From NCBI GenBank assembly GCA_030605745.1, contig JAUWHT010000443.1, forward strand, positions 1 through 22,636: a stretch of DNA of 22,636 nt, read 5' to 3'. The notes under the pieces were generated by a model, which saw nothing but the letters and a program-made list of their open reading frames with translations, was not told the DNA's origin and searched no databases. Numbering within the stretch: position 1 is the first letter of the stretch; each line of letters begins with the position of its first letter. The stretch comes from Pirellulales bacterium. GTDB lineage: Bacteria; Planctomycetota; Planctomycetia; Pirellulales; Thermoguttaceae. Below are positions 12,461-20,241 of this stretch, piece after piece. A program made the position numbers and the translations under genes.

Positions 12461-13528
12461 ATGAGAGTGACACTACAAGATGTTGCTGCTGCCGTGGACA
12501 TGTCCGTCAGCACCGTAAGTCGGGCGCTCAGCGGCAACCCTTCAATCAGCCCGGAAAGCATGACGAAAGTTCATCGCGTTGCGGCCGAGATGAACTATCA
12601 ACGTCCACAGTCACACAGATATCACGTGGGTGCAGTTTCGCCGCTGACAAAGAAGAACATTGCCGTGGTTCCGTTGGGAATGGACCGGTCGTTGGTGGCG
12701 CTGCCGGCAGTGGCTTTCGCACTTACCGGAGTTGAAGCCGCACTTTTGCGGGCCGGTGCCAACGTTCTGCTGGGCCACGTGCCCGACTTGGAGTTCACGC
12801 CGCCGAATCTGAAGAACAATGCCCTCGACGGCGTAATACTGGCCGGTGCGTCGCAGGGTGGCCGTATTGCAAGAGCAAGCAGCCCGCTGTTGGACCGGTT
12901 GCGACGGTTGCCCTCAGTTTGGGTACTGTGTCGGCCGGTCGGCTGCTGGGGCGATGCGGTCGTCTCGAACGATTTTGCCACCGGCTCGATGGCCGCCGAG
13001 TACCTGGTTGCCCGAGGGCATCGCCGTTTGGCGTTTGTCAATCCCAAGCCGGACCACCTGTTGTTTATGCGTCGCGAGGACGGTTTTGTTGCGACTGCCA
13101 GGCGGTTGGGCGCGGAGGTTCAGAGTTTTTGCGAGTCGCCGCCGGAGGGTTGGCAACTGCCGCTGAAGCCGCCGCTGCACGTCGAGGCAGTCCAGAAGTT
13201 GGTCGACGATTTGCTGGCAGCAAGTCCCCGTCCAACTGCCGTCTTCGCCGCCGCCGACAGCGTGGCCACGCTGGTCTATCGTGCACTGTCGGTACGCAAG
13301 GTAGAAGTTGGCCGCCAGATCAGTGTAATCTCGGGCAACAACGATTACTCGCTTATCGCCGGATTACACCCTAATTTAACCACGTTCGATATCCACGCAG
13401 AGCAAATCGGCCGGCTGGCCGTCCGCCAGCTTGCAGCGTGCATGGCCGAGGAATATCCGCGACCGGACGCCGAACTAATGATAGAACCGACCCTGGTCGA
13501 AGGCGGGTCGGTTGTTACTATCGACTAA
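12461..13528 (+). CDS. LacI/GalR-family transcriptional regulator
   Basis: 355 residues. The N-terminal helix-turn-helix is clear: VTLQDVAAAVDMSVSTVSRA (residues 3-22) with the family's V-S-T-V-S-R-A-L, followed by a periplasmic-binding-protein-like effector domain (I-A-V-V-P-L-G at about 69-75, N-D-F-A-T-G, A-R-G-H-R-R-L-A-F-V-N, and a C-terminal F-D-I-H-A-E-Q-I-G-R-L-A). ATG 12461 was chosen because TAGGATC precedes it and the HTH begins at residue 3; the frame is open further upstream but that part lies over hairpins and operator palindromes. It is the first gene of a same-strand group with three exported sugar-type proteins and probably controls them. The effector is unknown. Confidence 0.9.
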   Translation: MRVTLQDVAAAVDMSVSTVSRALSGNPSISPESMTKVHRVAAEMNYQRPQSHRYHVGAVSPLTKKNIAVVPLGMDRSLVALPAVAFALTGVEAALLRAGANVLLGHVPDLEFTPPNLKNNALDGVILAGASQGGRIARASSPLLDRLRRLPSVWVLCRPVGCWGDAVVSNDFATGSMAAEYLVARGHRRLAFVNPKPDHLLFMRREDGFVATARRLGAEVQSFCESPPEGWQLPLKPPLHVEAVQKLVDDLLAASPRPTAVFAAADSVATLVYRALSVRKVEVGRQISVISGNNDYSLIAGLHPNLTTFDIHAEQIGRLAVRQLAACMAEEYPRPDAELMIEPTLVEGGSVVTID

Positions 13529-13537
13529 TTACAGCAA

Positions 13538-13551
13538 AGCCGCAAGCGGCT
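13538..13551. repeat. Short palindromic element E, copy 2
   Basis: AGCCGCAAGCGGCT, the same 14-base core as in 5788-5803. It lies between the LacI gene and the DJ-1/PfpI gene, just before the AAAGGA ribosome binding site. Confidence 0.65.
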
Positions 13552-13565
13552 GAGAAAGGAAAAAC

Positions 13566-14252
13566 ATGAGCAAATTGACACTGAATCGTCGCGAGATGTG
13601 CGGGCTGTTGGCGGCCGGACCGGCGGCACTCGCACTTATGTCAACAAAGTCTTTGGCCGCCGATGCGAGCAAGGACAGGCCCAAGGTCTTGATGCCCATT
13701 GGCGATGCCACTGAAGCGATGGACACGTTGTATCCGTTCTTCCGGATTGCAGAGGACGGTTTCGAGGTGGTCGTGGCCGGTCCGGAAGCCCGGCTTTACC
13801 ACATGGTCCTGCACGAGATTCCACCCAACGCCAATGTACCTTGGGATATTACGCAGGAGCGGCCCGGCTACCACATTAAGGCCACCGTGGCCTTTCGGGA
13901 CGTGGACCCGGCGGATTACGTCGGTATGTTTGTCTCCGGCGGCCGTGCACCGGAATATCTCCGCTACGATAAGGACCTGATGCGTATCACGCGTAACTTT
14001 TTCAAGGCCGACAAACCGATCGCTTCGGTGTGTCACGGCATCGAGATCGTCAGCGCCTCCGGCTGCATCCGCGGTCGGATGGTAACCACCGTGGCCAAGT
14101 GTGCGTTGGATGCCGAGCAAGGCGGTGCAAAGTACGTCGACCAGCCGGTCGTAGTCGACGGCAACCTGGTCACCGCACGGGTATGGCACGACAATACGCC
14201 GCTGATGAAGGCATTCATGAAGATGCTCAACGCGGCCAGAAAGGGAGGTTAG
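13566..14252 (+). CDS. DJ-1/PfpI-family protein with Tat-type signal peptide
   Basis: 228 residues. The N-terminus LNRREMCGLLAAGPAALAL has a twin arginine and hydrophobic stretch with likely cleavage near SLAA, so export is expected. The mature part is a DJ-1/PfpI domain: VLMPIGDATEAMD, VSGGRAPEYL, and the nucleophile elbow ASVCHGIEIV with Cys156-His157-Gly158, then VVVDGNLVTARV. Members include glyoxalases, deglycase-like enzymes, amidases and peptidases; which one applies here is open. AAAGGA lies seven bases before ATG 13566. The next gene starts five bases after the stop, so they are translationally close. The signal peptide is almost a copy of the one on the next gene, at DNA level too. 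Confidence 0.85.
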   Translation: MSKLTLNRREMCGLLAAGPAALALMSTKSLAADASKDRPKVLMPIGDATEAMDTLYPFFRIAEDGFEVVVAGPEARLYHMVLHEIPPNANVPWDITQERPGYHIKATVAFRDVDPADYVGMFVSGGRAPEYLRYDKDLMRITRNFFKADKPIASVCHGIEIVSASGCIRGRMVTTVAKCALDAEQGGAKYVDQPVVVDGNLVTARVWHDNTPLMKAFMKMLNAARKGG

Positions 14253-14257
14253 AAGTC

Positions 14258-15187
14258 ATGCTCAATCGTCGAGAGATGTGTCGGCTGCTGACGGCCGGTC
14301 CCGCGGCACTTGCCCTGGGTACCGGTTCGCTTGCTGCGGAGAAGAAGAAGCCGTTTACGTTGCGCTACGTTCTTGCCTCGAGCATGTACGGCAAGATGAA
14401 ATTGGATGACATCTTGCCCGAGGTTTGCAAGACCGGGGCGGAATACATCGACCTGTGGACGGAGTACCACGCCAACCAGCGCGAGCAGATCGACGCGATG
14501 GGCCACGACAAGTTCGCCGAGTTGCTCCGGAAGCACAACGTCAAGCTTGGTATGACTACCCGCTACGACCTTGGGCCGTTTGGGCAACAGGACGAGATGC
14601 GGGTGCTCTGTAAGTTCGGTGCCGGCTTGGTGGTGACCTGTGCTCCTCGTCCAAAAGGTCTATCGGACAAAGAGAGAAAGGCGGCCGTCAGGCGGTTCGT
14701 CGAGCAGATGAAACCGCACGTGGCGGTGGCCGAAGAACTAGGCGTGACGATCGCTATCGAAAACCACCGTGGGTCTCTAATCAACTCACCAGAGACGATA
14801 CGATACTTCGCTGAACTGGCCCGATCGCCAAACTTGGGCATCGCGCTGGCACCATATCACCTGCCGCAGGATCCGCAACTGCTGGCCGGGCTGATCGAGG
14901 ACCTTGGACCCAAGTTGGTGCATTTCTATGCCTGGCAACTCGGCCAAGGTTGCGTGAAGAAGCTGCCCAAGCCGCAGGAGTTAGAGCAGATGCCCGGCCG
15001 TGGGAAGTTGGACTTCGTGCCGATAGTGGCCGCAATGAAGAAGATCGACTACCAGGGCTGGACCGAGATATTCATGCACCCCACACCACGCGGCATTCCA
15101 ATCATGCCGACCGTTGGGCAGGTCGCCGAAGAAATCAACCATGCCCGAGAATACCTGGAAGAATGTCTTCGCCGGGTAAACCAATAA
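14258..15187 (+). CDS. Sugar phosphate isomerase/epimerase-like TIM barrel with Tat-type signal
   Basis: 309 residues. Signal peptide LNRREMCRLLTAGPAALAL then GTGSLAA, followed by a xylose-isomerase-like (AP endonuclease 2 fold) barrel. Seen: LRYVLASSMYGKMKLDDILP, YIDLWTEYH, a barrel strand VTIAIENHRGS with the Glu expected to bind metal, FYAWQLGQGC, and GWTEIFMHPTPRGI near the C-terminus with another Glu. Exported members in planctomycetes usually sit beside Gfo/Idh/MocA proteins and are thought to act on keto-sugars or cyclitols. GGGAGG lies nine bases before ATG 14258, overlapping the end of the previous gene. The substrate is unknown. Confidence 0.85.
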   Translation: MLNRREMCRLLTAGPAALALGTGSLAAEKKKPFTLRYVLASSMYGKMKLDDILPEVCKTGAEYIDLWTEYHANQREQIDAMGHDKFAELLRKHNVKLGMTTRYDLGPFGQQDEMRVLCKFGAGLVVTCAPRPKGLSDKERKAAVRRFVEQMKPHVAVAEELGVTIAIENHRGSLINSPETIRYFAELARSPNLGIALAPYHLPQDPQLLAGLIEDLGPKLVHFYAWQLGQGCVKKLPKPQELEQMPGRGKLDFVPIVAAMKKIDYQGWTEIFMHPTPRGIPIMPTVGQVAEEINHAREYLEECLRRVNQ

Positions 15188-15230
15188 CACGCCCCAAACT
15201 CACCACAAAATTTTCCAAGGGAATTCAAAA

Positions 15231-16550
15231 ATGATCCATACCAAACAGACCCGTCGTAATTTTCTCAAAACATCGGCCGGAGCGCTGGCCGCCGGCGCGA
15301 CGACGCCGTACATCTTTACGGCCAATGCGGATGAGGGCGACAAACCGAAATCGAAAAACGATCGATTTCGTATCGGAGCCATTGGCATGAAGTATCAGGG
15401 CACTCGGATCGCTAAGATGGCCGAATTGCACGGCGACGTGGTGGCCATCTGCGACGTCGATCGCCAGATCGCCGAAAAGGCCAAGGAAGATTTCGGCGGC
15501 AAGGCCGACTTGTACGAGGACTACCGCAAGATGTTCGAGCGTAAGGACCTCGACGTGATCACCATCGGCGCGCCCGACCATTGGCACACTGCCATGGCCG
15601 TCGACGCCTGCCGGACCGGTTTCGACGTTTACTGCGAAAAGCCCCTGACGCTGACGATTGACGAGGGCAAGCTGCTGTGCAAGGTGGTCAAGGAGACCGG
15701 CCGGGTGTTCCAGGTGGGCACCTGGCAGCGGAGCACCGAGCAGTTCCGCCTGGCCTGCGAGATGGTCCGTGCCGGACGCATCGGCAAACTGCGCAAAGTG
15801 ACAGTTACGCTGAGCAAGAACGAAACAGGCGGACCGTTCAAGATCGAACAGCCGCCGGCATATCTCAATTGGGACCTCTGGCTCGGCCAGACTCCCAAGG
15901 TCCCTTACATCAAGGAGCGGTGCCACTATACGTTCCGCTGGTGGTACGAATACTCCGGCGGTCAGATGACCGATTGGGGTGCCCATCACGTGGACATCGC
16001 CCAATGGGGGATGGGGATGGACAACTCCGGGCCGGTGGAAATCGACGGCAGGGCAAAATTCCCGCACATCGAAAACGGCTACAACGTCGCCATCGATTTC
16101 GAGGTGAAGATGATCTATCCAAACGGTGTCGAGTTGGCCATCAAGGACCACGGCCGCACTGGCGTGATGTTCGAAGGCTCCCAGGGCCGAATCTTCGTCA
16201 ACCGGCGCCTGGCCGCCGGCAAGCCGGTCGACCAGCTCAAAGACAACCCGTTCCCCAAGGAACAATTCAAGCTCTATCCGCACGACAACTTCCGCGAGGA
16301 TCGCAAGCCCTTCCCATGGCTGACCAACCACATGGGCAACTTCTTCGACTGCATCAAGACCCGCAATACGCCGATCTCCGACGTGGTCAGCCAGCACCGC
16401 TCGGTCAGCGTCTGTCATTTGGGAAACATCTCGATGCGTCTGGGCCGCAAGCTGAAGTGGGACCCGGAGAAGGAGCTATTCGTCGGCGACGACGAGGCCA
16501 ACGGCATGCTCAGCCGCGAGCAACATAAACCGTACCAGATCGAGGCGTAG
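15231..16550 (+). CDS. Gfo/Idh/MocA-family oxidoreductase with Tat signal peptide
   Basis: 439 residues. A classical twin-arginine signal TRRNFLKTSAGALAAGA is followed by a Rossmann domain (FRIGAIGMKYQG, then VVAICDVD) and the family's CEKPLT at 135-140, where Lys137 is the expected catalytic or cofactor-contacting residue. DHWHTAMAVDA and the C-terminal alpha/beta domain with WWYEYSGGQMTDWGAHHVDI are typical of the exported planctomycete subgroup. It would catalyse NAD(P)-dependent oxidation, reduction or dehydration of a sugar derivative outside the cytoplasm, carrying its cofactor through Tat. AAGGGA lies about nine bases before ATG 15231. It belongs with the two preceding genes. Confidence 0.92.
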   Translation: MIHTKQTRRNFLKTSAGALAAGATTPYIFTANADEGDKPKSKNDRFRIGAIGMKYQGTRIAKMAELHGDVVAICDVDRQIAEKAKEDFGGKADLYEDYRKMFERKDLDVITIGAPDHWHTAMAVDACRTGFDVYCEKPLTLTIDEGKLLCKVVKETGRVFQVGTWQRSTEQFRLACEMVRAGRIGKLRKVTVTLSKNETGGPFKIEQPPAYLNWDLWLGQTPKVPYIKERCHYTFRWWYEYSGGQMTDWGAHHVDIAQWGMGMDNSGPVEIDGRAKFPHIENGYNVAIDFEVKMIYPNGVELAIKDHGRTGVMFEGSQGRIFVNRRLAAGKPVDQLKDNPFPKEQFKLYPHDNFREDRKPFPWLTNHMGNFFDCIKTRNTPISDVVSQHRSVSVCHLGNISMRLGRKLKWDPEKELFVGDDEANGMLSREQHKPYQIEA

Positions 16551-16575
16551 AATAGGGCGTTTAGAATAACTGAAT

Positions 16576-16881
16576 ATGCATTCCAGAGAAATCGTTCGAC
16601 GTGCGATCGGATTCGACAACCCGCCGCGGCTGCCGTTCTGGCAACATTGGAACCACAAGATGCCGGGGTTTCCGGACGACGTGTGCAACATTTGGGGAAT
16701 GGATCGCCAGGAAGCCGGTTGGTTCTTCGATACGCCCGGTGCGGACGATTGGGGCCGCCAGTTCCGCCGTCAGTTCGCCCGGTCTCGACGGACAAGTCGC
16801 TGTTTCCATCAACGTGGCACTCATGATGTGCCACGAAATACCCAAAATCGCCAACCGCCGCTACGTCAGTTTCCCCTGTAA
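16576..16881 (+). pseudogene. Truncated uroporphyrinogen-decarboxylase-like gene
   Basis: The first about 60 residues (MHSREIVRRAIGFDNPPRLP, then FWQHWNHKMPGF, WGMDRQEAGWFFDTPGADDWG) look like the start of the URO-D-like proteins often placed in planctomycete sugar operons, normally about 350 residues. After GRQFRR near 16773 the sequence becomes Arg-rich and unrelated, ending at 16881. No continuation is visible in the other frames before the tRNA. It starts 25 bases after the oxidoreductase gene, so it was probably the last gene of that operon. There is no clear ribosome binding site. The loss may follow a recombination event next to the tRNA. Confidence 0.65.
16812..16834. repeat. Hairpin in the decayed region
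   Basis: CGTGGCAC-TCATGAT-GTGCCACG, an 8-bp perfect stem with a seven-base loop. No other copy was noticed. It may be a terminator or repeat remnant. Confidence 0.5.
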
Positions 16882-16913
16882 CCCCACCAACGCACGGGTT
16901 CGACGAACGCTTA

Positions 16914-16952
16914 CAAAACAAGCCTGTCGCAACTTATTGCTACGACAGGCTT
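16914..16952 (-). terminator. Rho-independent terminator of tRNA-Pro
   Basis: On the minus strand AAGCCTGTCG (16943-16952) pairs perfectly with CGACAGGCTT (16920-16929) across a 13-base loop and is followed by GTTTTG. It starts ten bases after the tRNA 3' end. Confidence 0.85.
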
Positions 16953-16961
16953 TAGGAAAAG

Positions 16962-17036
16962 TCGGGGCGACTGGATTTGAACCAGCGACCTTCTGACCCC
17001 CAGTCAGACGCGCTATCCAGACTGCGCCACGCCCCG
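16962..17036 (-). tRNA. tRNA-Pro (GGG anticodon)
   Basis: A 75-base cloverleaf on the minus strand. The acceptor stem CGGGGCG pairs with CGCCCCG, discriminator A. D-arm GCGC/GCGC, anticodon stem TCTGA/TCAGA with loop CTGGGGG (anticodon GGG at 16999-17001), T-arm GCTGG-TTCAAAT-CCAGT. The anticodon reads CCC/CCU proline codons. CCA is not encoded. A strong terminator follows. Confidence 0.93.
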
Positions 17037-17217
17037 AAGTTGTTCTACGCCAATCTTACCCCTAGCCAAGTAGTATTGCACATTCACCCTGGGGTTGCAA
17101 CGGCTCTGCAAAACTGGGTCCCCTCGTATTTCGGGTGGGAAACGGTGAAAATGGATGGGTGGAATCCCATGGCTGGCTGGACTGCCGCCTGAATCGCCGA
17201 TAGACGGTGTTTTGTTG

Positions 17218-17224
17218 AAAAGGA
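17218..17224 (+). promoter_or_regulatory. Ribosome binding site that sets the pyrF start at TTG
   Basis: AAAAGGA ends eight bases before TTG 17233. No ATG or GTG start near the conserved N-terminus has such a site. Confidence 0.7.
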
Positions 17225-17232
17225 ATCGCGTC

Positions 17233-18162
17233 TTGGCCCCTTTCCCAGACCGACTCGATGCGGCGATCCGACGGCGTGGAAACCCGGTCCTGGTGGGCCT
17301 CGATCCCCGGGCGGAGATGCTTCCCGAGGGCATCCTGCCGCAGGGGATAAACGCCGATCCGGACAAACAGGCCAGGGCATATGTGCAGTTCTGTCGAGGG
17401 GTGATCGACGTGGTGGCTCCGCTGGTCTCGGCCGTGAAGCCGCAGGCTGCGTTTTTCGAGCAGCTCGGGCCGCCTGGCATGGCCGCGCTGGCCGCAACCA
17501 TTGAATATGCACAACAGATGGGTCTGTTGGTGATCCTCGACGGGAAGCGGAACGACATCGGCTCGACCGCCGCAGCCTACGCGCGGGGGTTTCTTGGCCC
17601 GGGCGGGCAAAGCGCCTGGGGTGCCGACGCGATGACCGTCAGCCCCTACCTGGGCGACGATAGCCTAAAACCGTTCGTCGAAGTGGCCATCGAGCGGGGC
17701 GCGGGGGTGTTCGTGCTTGTCAAGACGTCCAATCCAGGCGGCGGCATGTTTCAGGACCTGGTCGCCGACGGCCGGCCGCTGTATCGGCACGTGGCGGAGT
17801 ACGTGGAGCGGCTGGCCGCAGAAACGGTCGCGACATGCGGCTACGGGGCGATTGGGGCCGTGGTCGGGGCCACATACCCCGAGCAGTTGGCCGAGTTGCG
17901 GGCCGAGATGCCGCACGCCTGGCTGCTGGTGCCCGGCTTCGGCAGCCAGGGCGGTACTGCGGCCGACATGGCCGTAGCGTTCGATCGGCGAGGCACCGGG
18001 GCGATCGTCAACAACTCCCGCGGCATCATCTTCGCTCATGCCCGCAGCCCATACGCGGAGCGCTTCGGCCCGGCACGCTGGCAAGAGGCCGTCGAGGTGG
18101 CCACCGTCGAGATGATCGAGCAGCTTCGGGCAGAGACCCCGGCGGGGAAGCTGGACCAATAG
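17233..18162 (+). CDS. pyrF: Orotidine 5'-phosphate decarboxylase (type 2)
   Basis: 309 residues; the last step of UMP synthesis, orotidylate to UMP plus CO2, in the cytoplasm. Seen: PVLVGLDPRAEMLP at the N-terminus, the catalytic D103-x-K105-x-x-D108 (ILDGKRNDIGST), DAMTVSPYLG, VFVLVKTSNPG, VGATYPEQL and LVPGFGSQGG at the phosphate-binding end. Length and motif spacing are those of the longer type 2 enzymes. TTG 17233 was chosen because AAAAGGA precedes it and the conserved part starts right after (FPDRLDAAIRRRG); an in-frame GTG at 17155 would add 26 residues without a ribosome binding site. It stands alone after the tRNA and is followed by a hairpin and the radical SAM gene. Confidence 0.94.
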   Translation: MAPFPDRLDAAIRRRGNPVLVGLDPRAEMLPEGILPQGINADPDKQARAYVQFCRGVIDVVAPLVSAVKPQAAFFEQLGPPGMAALAATIEYAQQMGLLVILDGKRNDIGSTAAAYARGFLGPGGQSAWGADAMTVSPYLGDDSLKPFVEVAIERGAGVFVLVKTSNPGGGMFQDLVADGRPLYRHVAEYVERLAAETVATCGYGAIGAVVGATYPEQLAELRAEMPHAWLLVPGFGSQGGTAADMAVAFDRRGTGAIVNNSRGIIFAHARSPYAERFGPARWQEAVEVATVEMIEQLRAETPAGKLDQ

Positions 18163-18190
18163 CCAGGGGATAACGTCCCGCGGTCGCGGC

Positions 18191-18211
18191 CCGGCACGCG
18201 TTGCGTGCCGG
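18191..18211. terminator. Hairpin after pyrF
   Basis: CCGGCACGC-GTT-GCGTGCCGG, a perfect 9-bp stem with a three-base loop, 28 bases after the pyrF stop. The following CTATTGTC is not a T-tract, so it may be a repeat element as much as a terminator. Confidence 0.5.
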
Positions 18212-18248
18212 CTATTGTCAAACAGACAATTCAGAACCAATAGACTTC

Positions 18249-20120
18249 ATGTCGCGGGTGCTGATCGCTAACATGCCGTTTTCCAACCTCCGCTGGCCGA
18301 ACATCGGACCCAGCCTGCTGAAGGCTGCGCTGGCACGGCGTGGGATCGGCTGTGATCTGGTGTATTTCAACTTCGATTTCGCCGAACGTGTTGGCCTGGA
18401 ACATTACTACTGGCTGGCCGACCATTTCGCGTTCGTGCTGGGCGGTGAACGGCTGTTTGCGAAGCACTACTTCGGCAACGACCTGCCCGACGATCAAAGC
18501 TACTATCGCCACGTGTTGCTGCCGGCCGATCCCGAGTTGACCGAAGCGGATCGCCGCGACTATCAGCAGACTGATCGGCACATCGAGCCTTTTCTGGACC
18601 ACTGCACCTCTTCGATCGATTGGTCGTGCTACGAGATTGTGGGTTTTGCCGCCTCGTTCCAGCAGACGATGTCCTCGATGTGTCTTGCCCGGCGGATCAA
18701 GCAGCTTCGGCCCGAGGTGAAGATCGTCTTCGGCGGGGCGGCGTGCGAAGGTGAGATGGGAATCGAGTTGCTGCGGCAGTTCCCGGCGGTCGACTACGTC
18801 TTTCTCAGCAAAGCGGACCTGACGTTCCCGCCGCTGGTGGAGGAAATCCTGCAAGATCAGCCGATCGAATTGCCGCCGGGCGTGGTAGGCCGCCAGTTGT
18901 GGGAGGCGTCTCTGACGGCGACTGAACCGCTGCCGCCGGCGCCCGACCCGGGCAAGTTCATGGTCCGCGACATGGACGGCCTGCCTTATCCAGACTTCGA
19001 CGACTACTTCGAGCGGCTGGGGCGCAGCCCACTGCGAACCGAGATCGAGCCGCTGCTGTTCTTTGAGACTTCCCGCGGTTGCTGGTGGGGGCAAAAACAC
19101 CAATGCAAATTCTGCGGCCTCAACGGCAGCATGCTTAGCTTCCGCAGCAAGGGCCCCAAGCGGGCCGTCGACGAGCTGCGATACCTGGTCAACCGCCACG
19201 ACGTACACCAGGCCTGCTCGTCCGATAATATCCTCGATCTGAGCTATTTCGATAGCTTTTTGCCCATGCTCAAGGAAGCCCAGCTTGATCTGTCCTTCGG
19301 CTACGAGATGAAGACCAACCTGCGGCGGCACCAGGTTGAGACGCTGCTTAGCGCCGGTCTTGGCGCGGCGCAGTTGGGTATCGAAACCTTCATCACGCCC
19401 GTGCTGAAACTCATCGGCAAAGGAACCAATGCGGTGCAGAACGTCCAGGCGCTGAAGTGGTTCTCCGAGGCGGGAATCGAGGTCAAGTGGAATATCCTCT
19501 ACGGCTTCCCAGGCGAGAACCCCGACGATTACGCGGCGATGGTCGACCTGCTGCCTTCGCTTTACCACTTAGCGCCGCCATCGGCGGTGGGCCTGGTGCG
19601 GATGGACCGCTTCGCCCCCTACTTCGAGGACCCCGCCGCACACGGCATGGTCAACGCGCGTCCGAATCGGGCCTTCAACCACGTGTATCCATTTCCGCCG
19701 GAAGTGCTCGCCCGGCTGGCGTACTACTTCGAGTACGACTATGCCGACGGCCGCAATCCGCTCGACTACGCCGCGCCGATAGTTCGTGCGGCCGAAACCT
19801 GGCAGGGACTCAAGGGGATCGTTGCGCTTCGCTACTTCGACCGCGCAGATGGCGTGCTGATCCTCACTGACACCAGACCCTTTGCCGAAACCTTCCAGCG
19901 GCGCCTGACCGGGATTGAGCGGGCGGTGTATCTTTTCTGCGACGCGGGTCACACGCTACAAAAGATCTCGCAGTACGTTACCGAAGTTGCCAATGGCCGA
20001 CCGCCCGACGAGTCGACCATCCGAGAGATGCTCGACGATTGGGTCGACGCCCGGATCATGGTCTATCTCGACAACCGCTACCTCAGTCTCGCCCTGCGGT
20101 CGGCGCCAGATAACCGGTAG
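18249..20120 (+). CDS. B12-binding radical SAM enzyme, RiPP maturation C-methyltransferase type
   Basis: 623 residues. Residues 1-215 form a cobalamin-binding-type domain (VLIANMPFSNLRWPNIGPSL; E-V-K-I-V-F-G-G-A-A-C-E-G-E-M). The radical SAM domain starts at SRGCWWGQKHQCKFCGLNG, with cluster cysteines C278, C286 and C289 in the spacing C-x7-C-x2-C typical of the RiPP-maturation C-methyltransferase family (TIGR03975-like), followed by SFRSKGPKRAVDEL, SDNILDLSYF, EMKTNLRRHQV, LGIETFITPVLKLIGKGTNA and YGFPGENPDDY. Members methylate carbon atoms in ribosomal peptides using SAM and cobalamin. Family assignment is from remembered motifs. ATG 18249 has no clear ribosome binding site. No leader peptidase or transporter lies nearby, but a 45-residue ORF lies convergent downstream. 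Confidence 0.88.
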   Translation: MSRVLIANMPFSNLRWPNIGPSLLKAALARRGIGCDLVYFNFDFAERVGLEHYYWLADHFAFVLGGERLFAKHYFGNDLPDDQSYYRHVLLPADPELTEADRRDYQQTDRHIEPFLDHCTSSIDWSCYEIVGFAASFQQTMSSMCLARRIKQLRPEVKIVFGGAACEGEMGIELLRQFPAVDYVFLSKADLTFPPLVEEILQDQPIELPPGVVGRQLWEASLTATEPLPPAPDPGKFMVRDMDGLPYPDFDDYFERLGRSPLRTEIEPLLFFETSRGCWWGQKHQCKFCGLNGSMLSFRSKGPKRAVDELRYLVNRHDVHQACSSDNILDLSYFDSFLPMLKEAQLDLSFGYEMKTNLRRHQVETLLSAGLGAAQLGIETFITPVLKLIGKGTNAVQNVQALKWFSEAGIEVKWNILYGFPGENPDDYAAMVDLLPSLYHLAPPSAVGLVRMDRFAPYFEDPAAHGMVNARPNRAFNHVYPFPPEVLARLAYYFEYDYADGRNPLDYAAPIVRAAETWQGLKGIVALRYFDRADGVLILTDTRPFAETFQRRLTGIERAVYLFCDAGHTLQKISQYVTEVANGRPPDESTIREMLDDWVDARIMVYLDNRYLSLALRSAPDNR

Positions 20121-20164
20121 ATATGTACACTGGGCATCGCAATCTGCAAGCACTGCCCGGCACA

Positions 20165-20192
20165 CCCCGCCGAACGCAGTCAGCGAGCGTTT
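20165..20192 (+). repeat. Dispersed hairpin element D, copy 4
   Basis: CCCCGCCGAACGCAG then TCAGCGAGCGTTT: the same element as at 9033-9060 with a mutated right arm, so its hairpin is weaker. It follows the radical SAM gene. Confidence 0.75.
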
Positions 20193-20213
20193 GTTGCAGA
20201 ACTCAAACCACCG

Positions 20214-20241
20214 CTACTGACCACTGACCACCGGCTACTCC
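20214..20241. repeat. Heptamer array after the small ORF
   Basis: CTACTGA, CCACTGA, CCACCGG and CTACTCC in seven-base register. On the minus strand it supplies the TAG stop of the 45-residue ORF (20235-20237), as heptamers do for other genes here. Confidence 0.7.

Noticed and set aside
15225..16418. 397-codon minus frame opposite the Gfo/Idh/MocA gene
   Set aside because: Shadow of a well-supported gene; no recognisable motifs of its own.
16795..16912. Plus-strand continuation in another frame (VAVSINVALMMCHEI...) as a rescued URO-D part
   Set aside because: It does not resemble URO-D sequence; probably chance reading through a hairpin.
18231..19568. Long open frame (445 codons) on the minus strand opposite the radical SAM gene
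   Set aside because: It is the shadow of a gene with clear radical SAM motifs; its translation is Arg/Gln/Val-rich with no domain.
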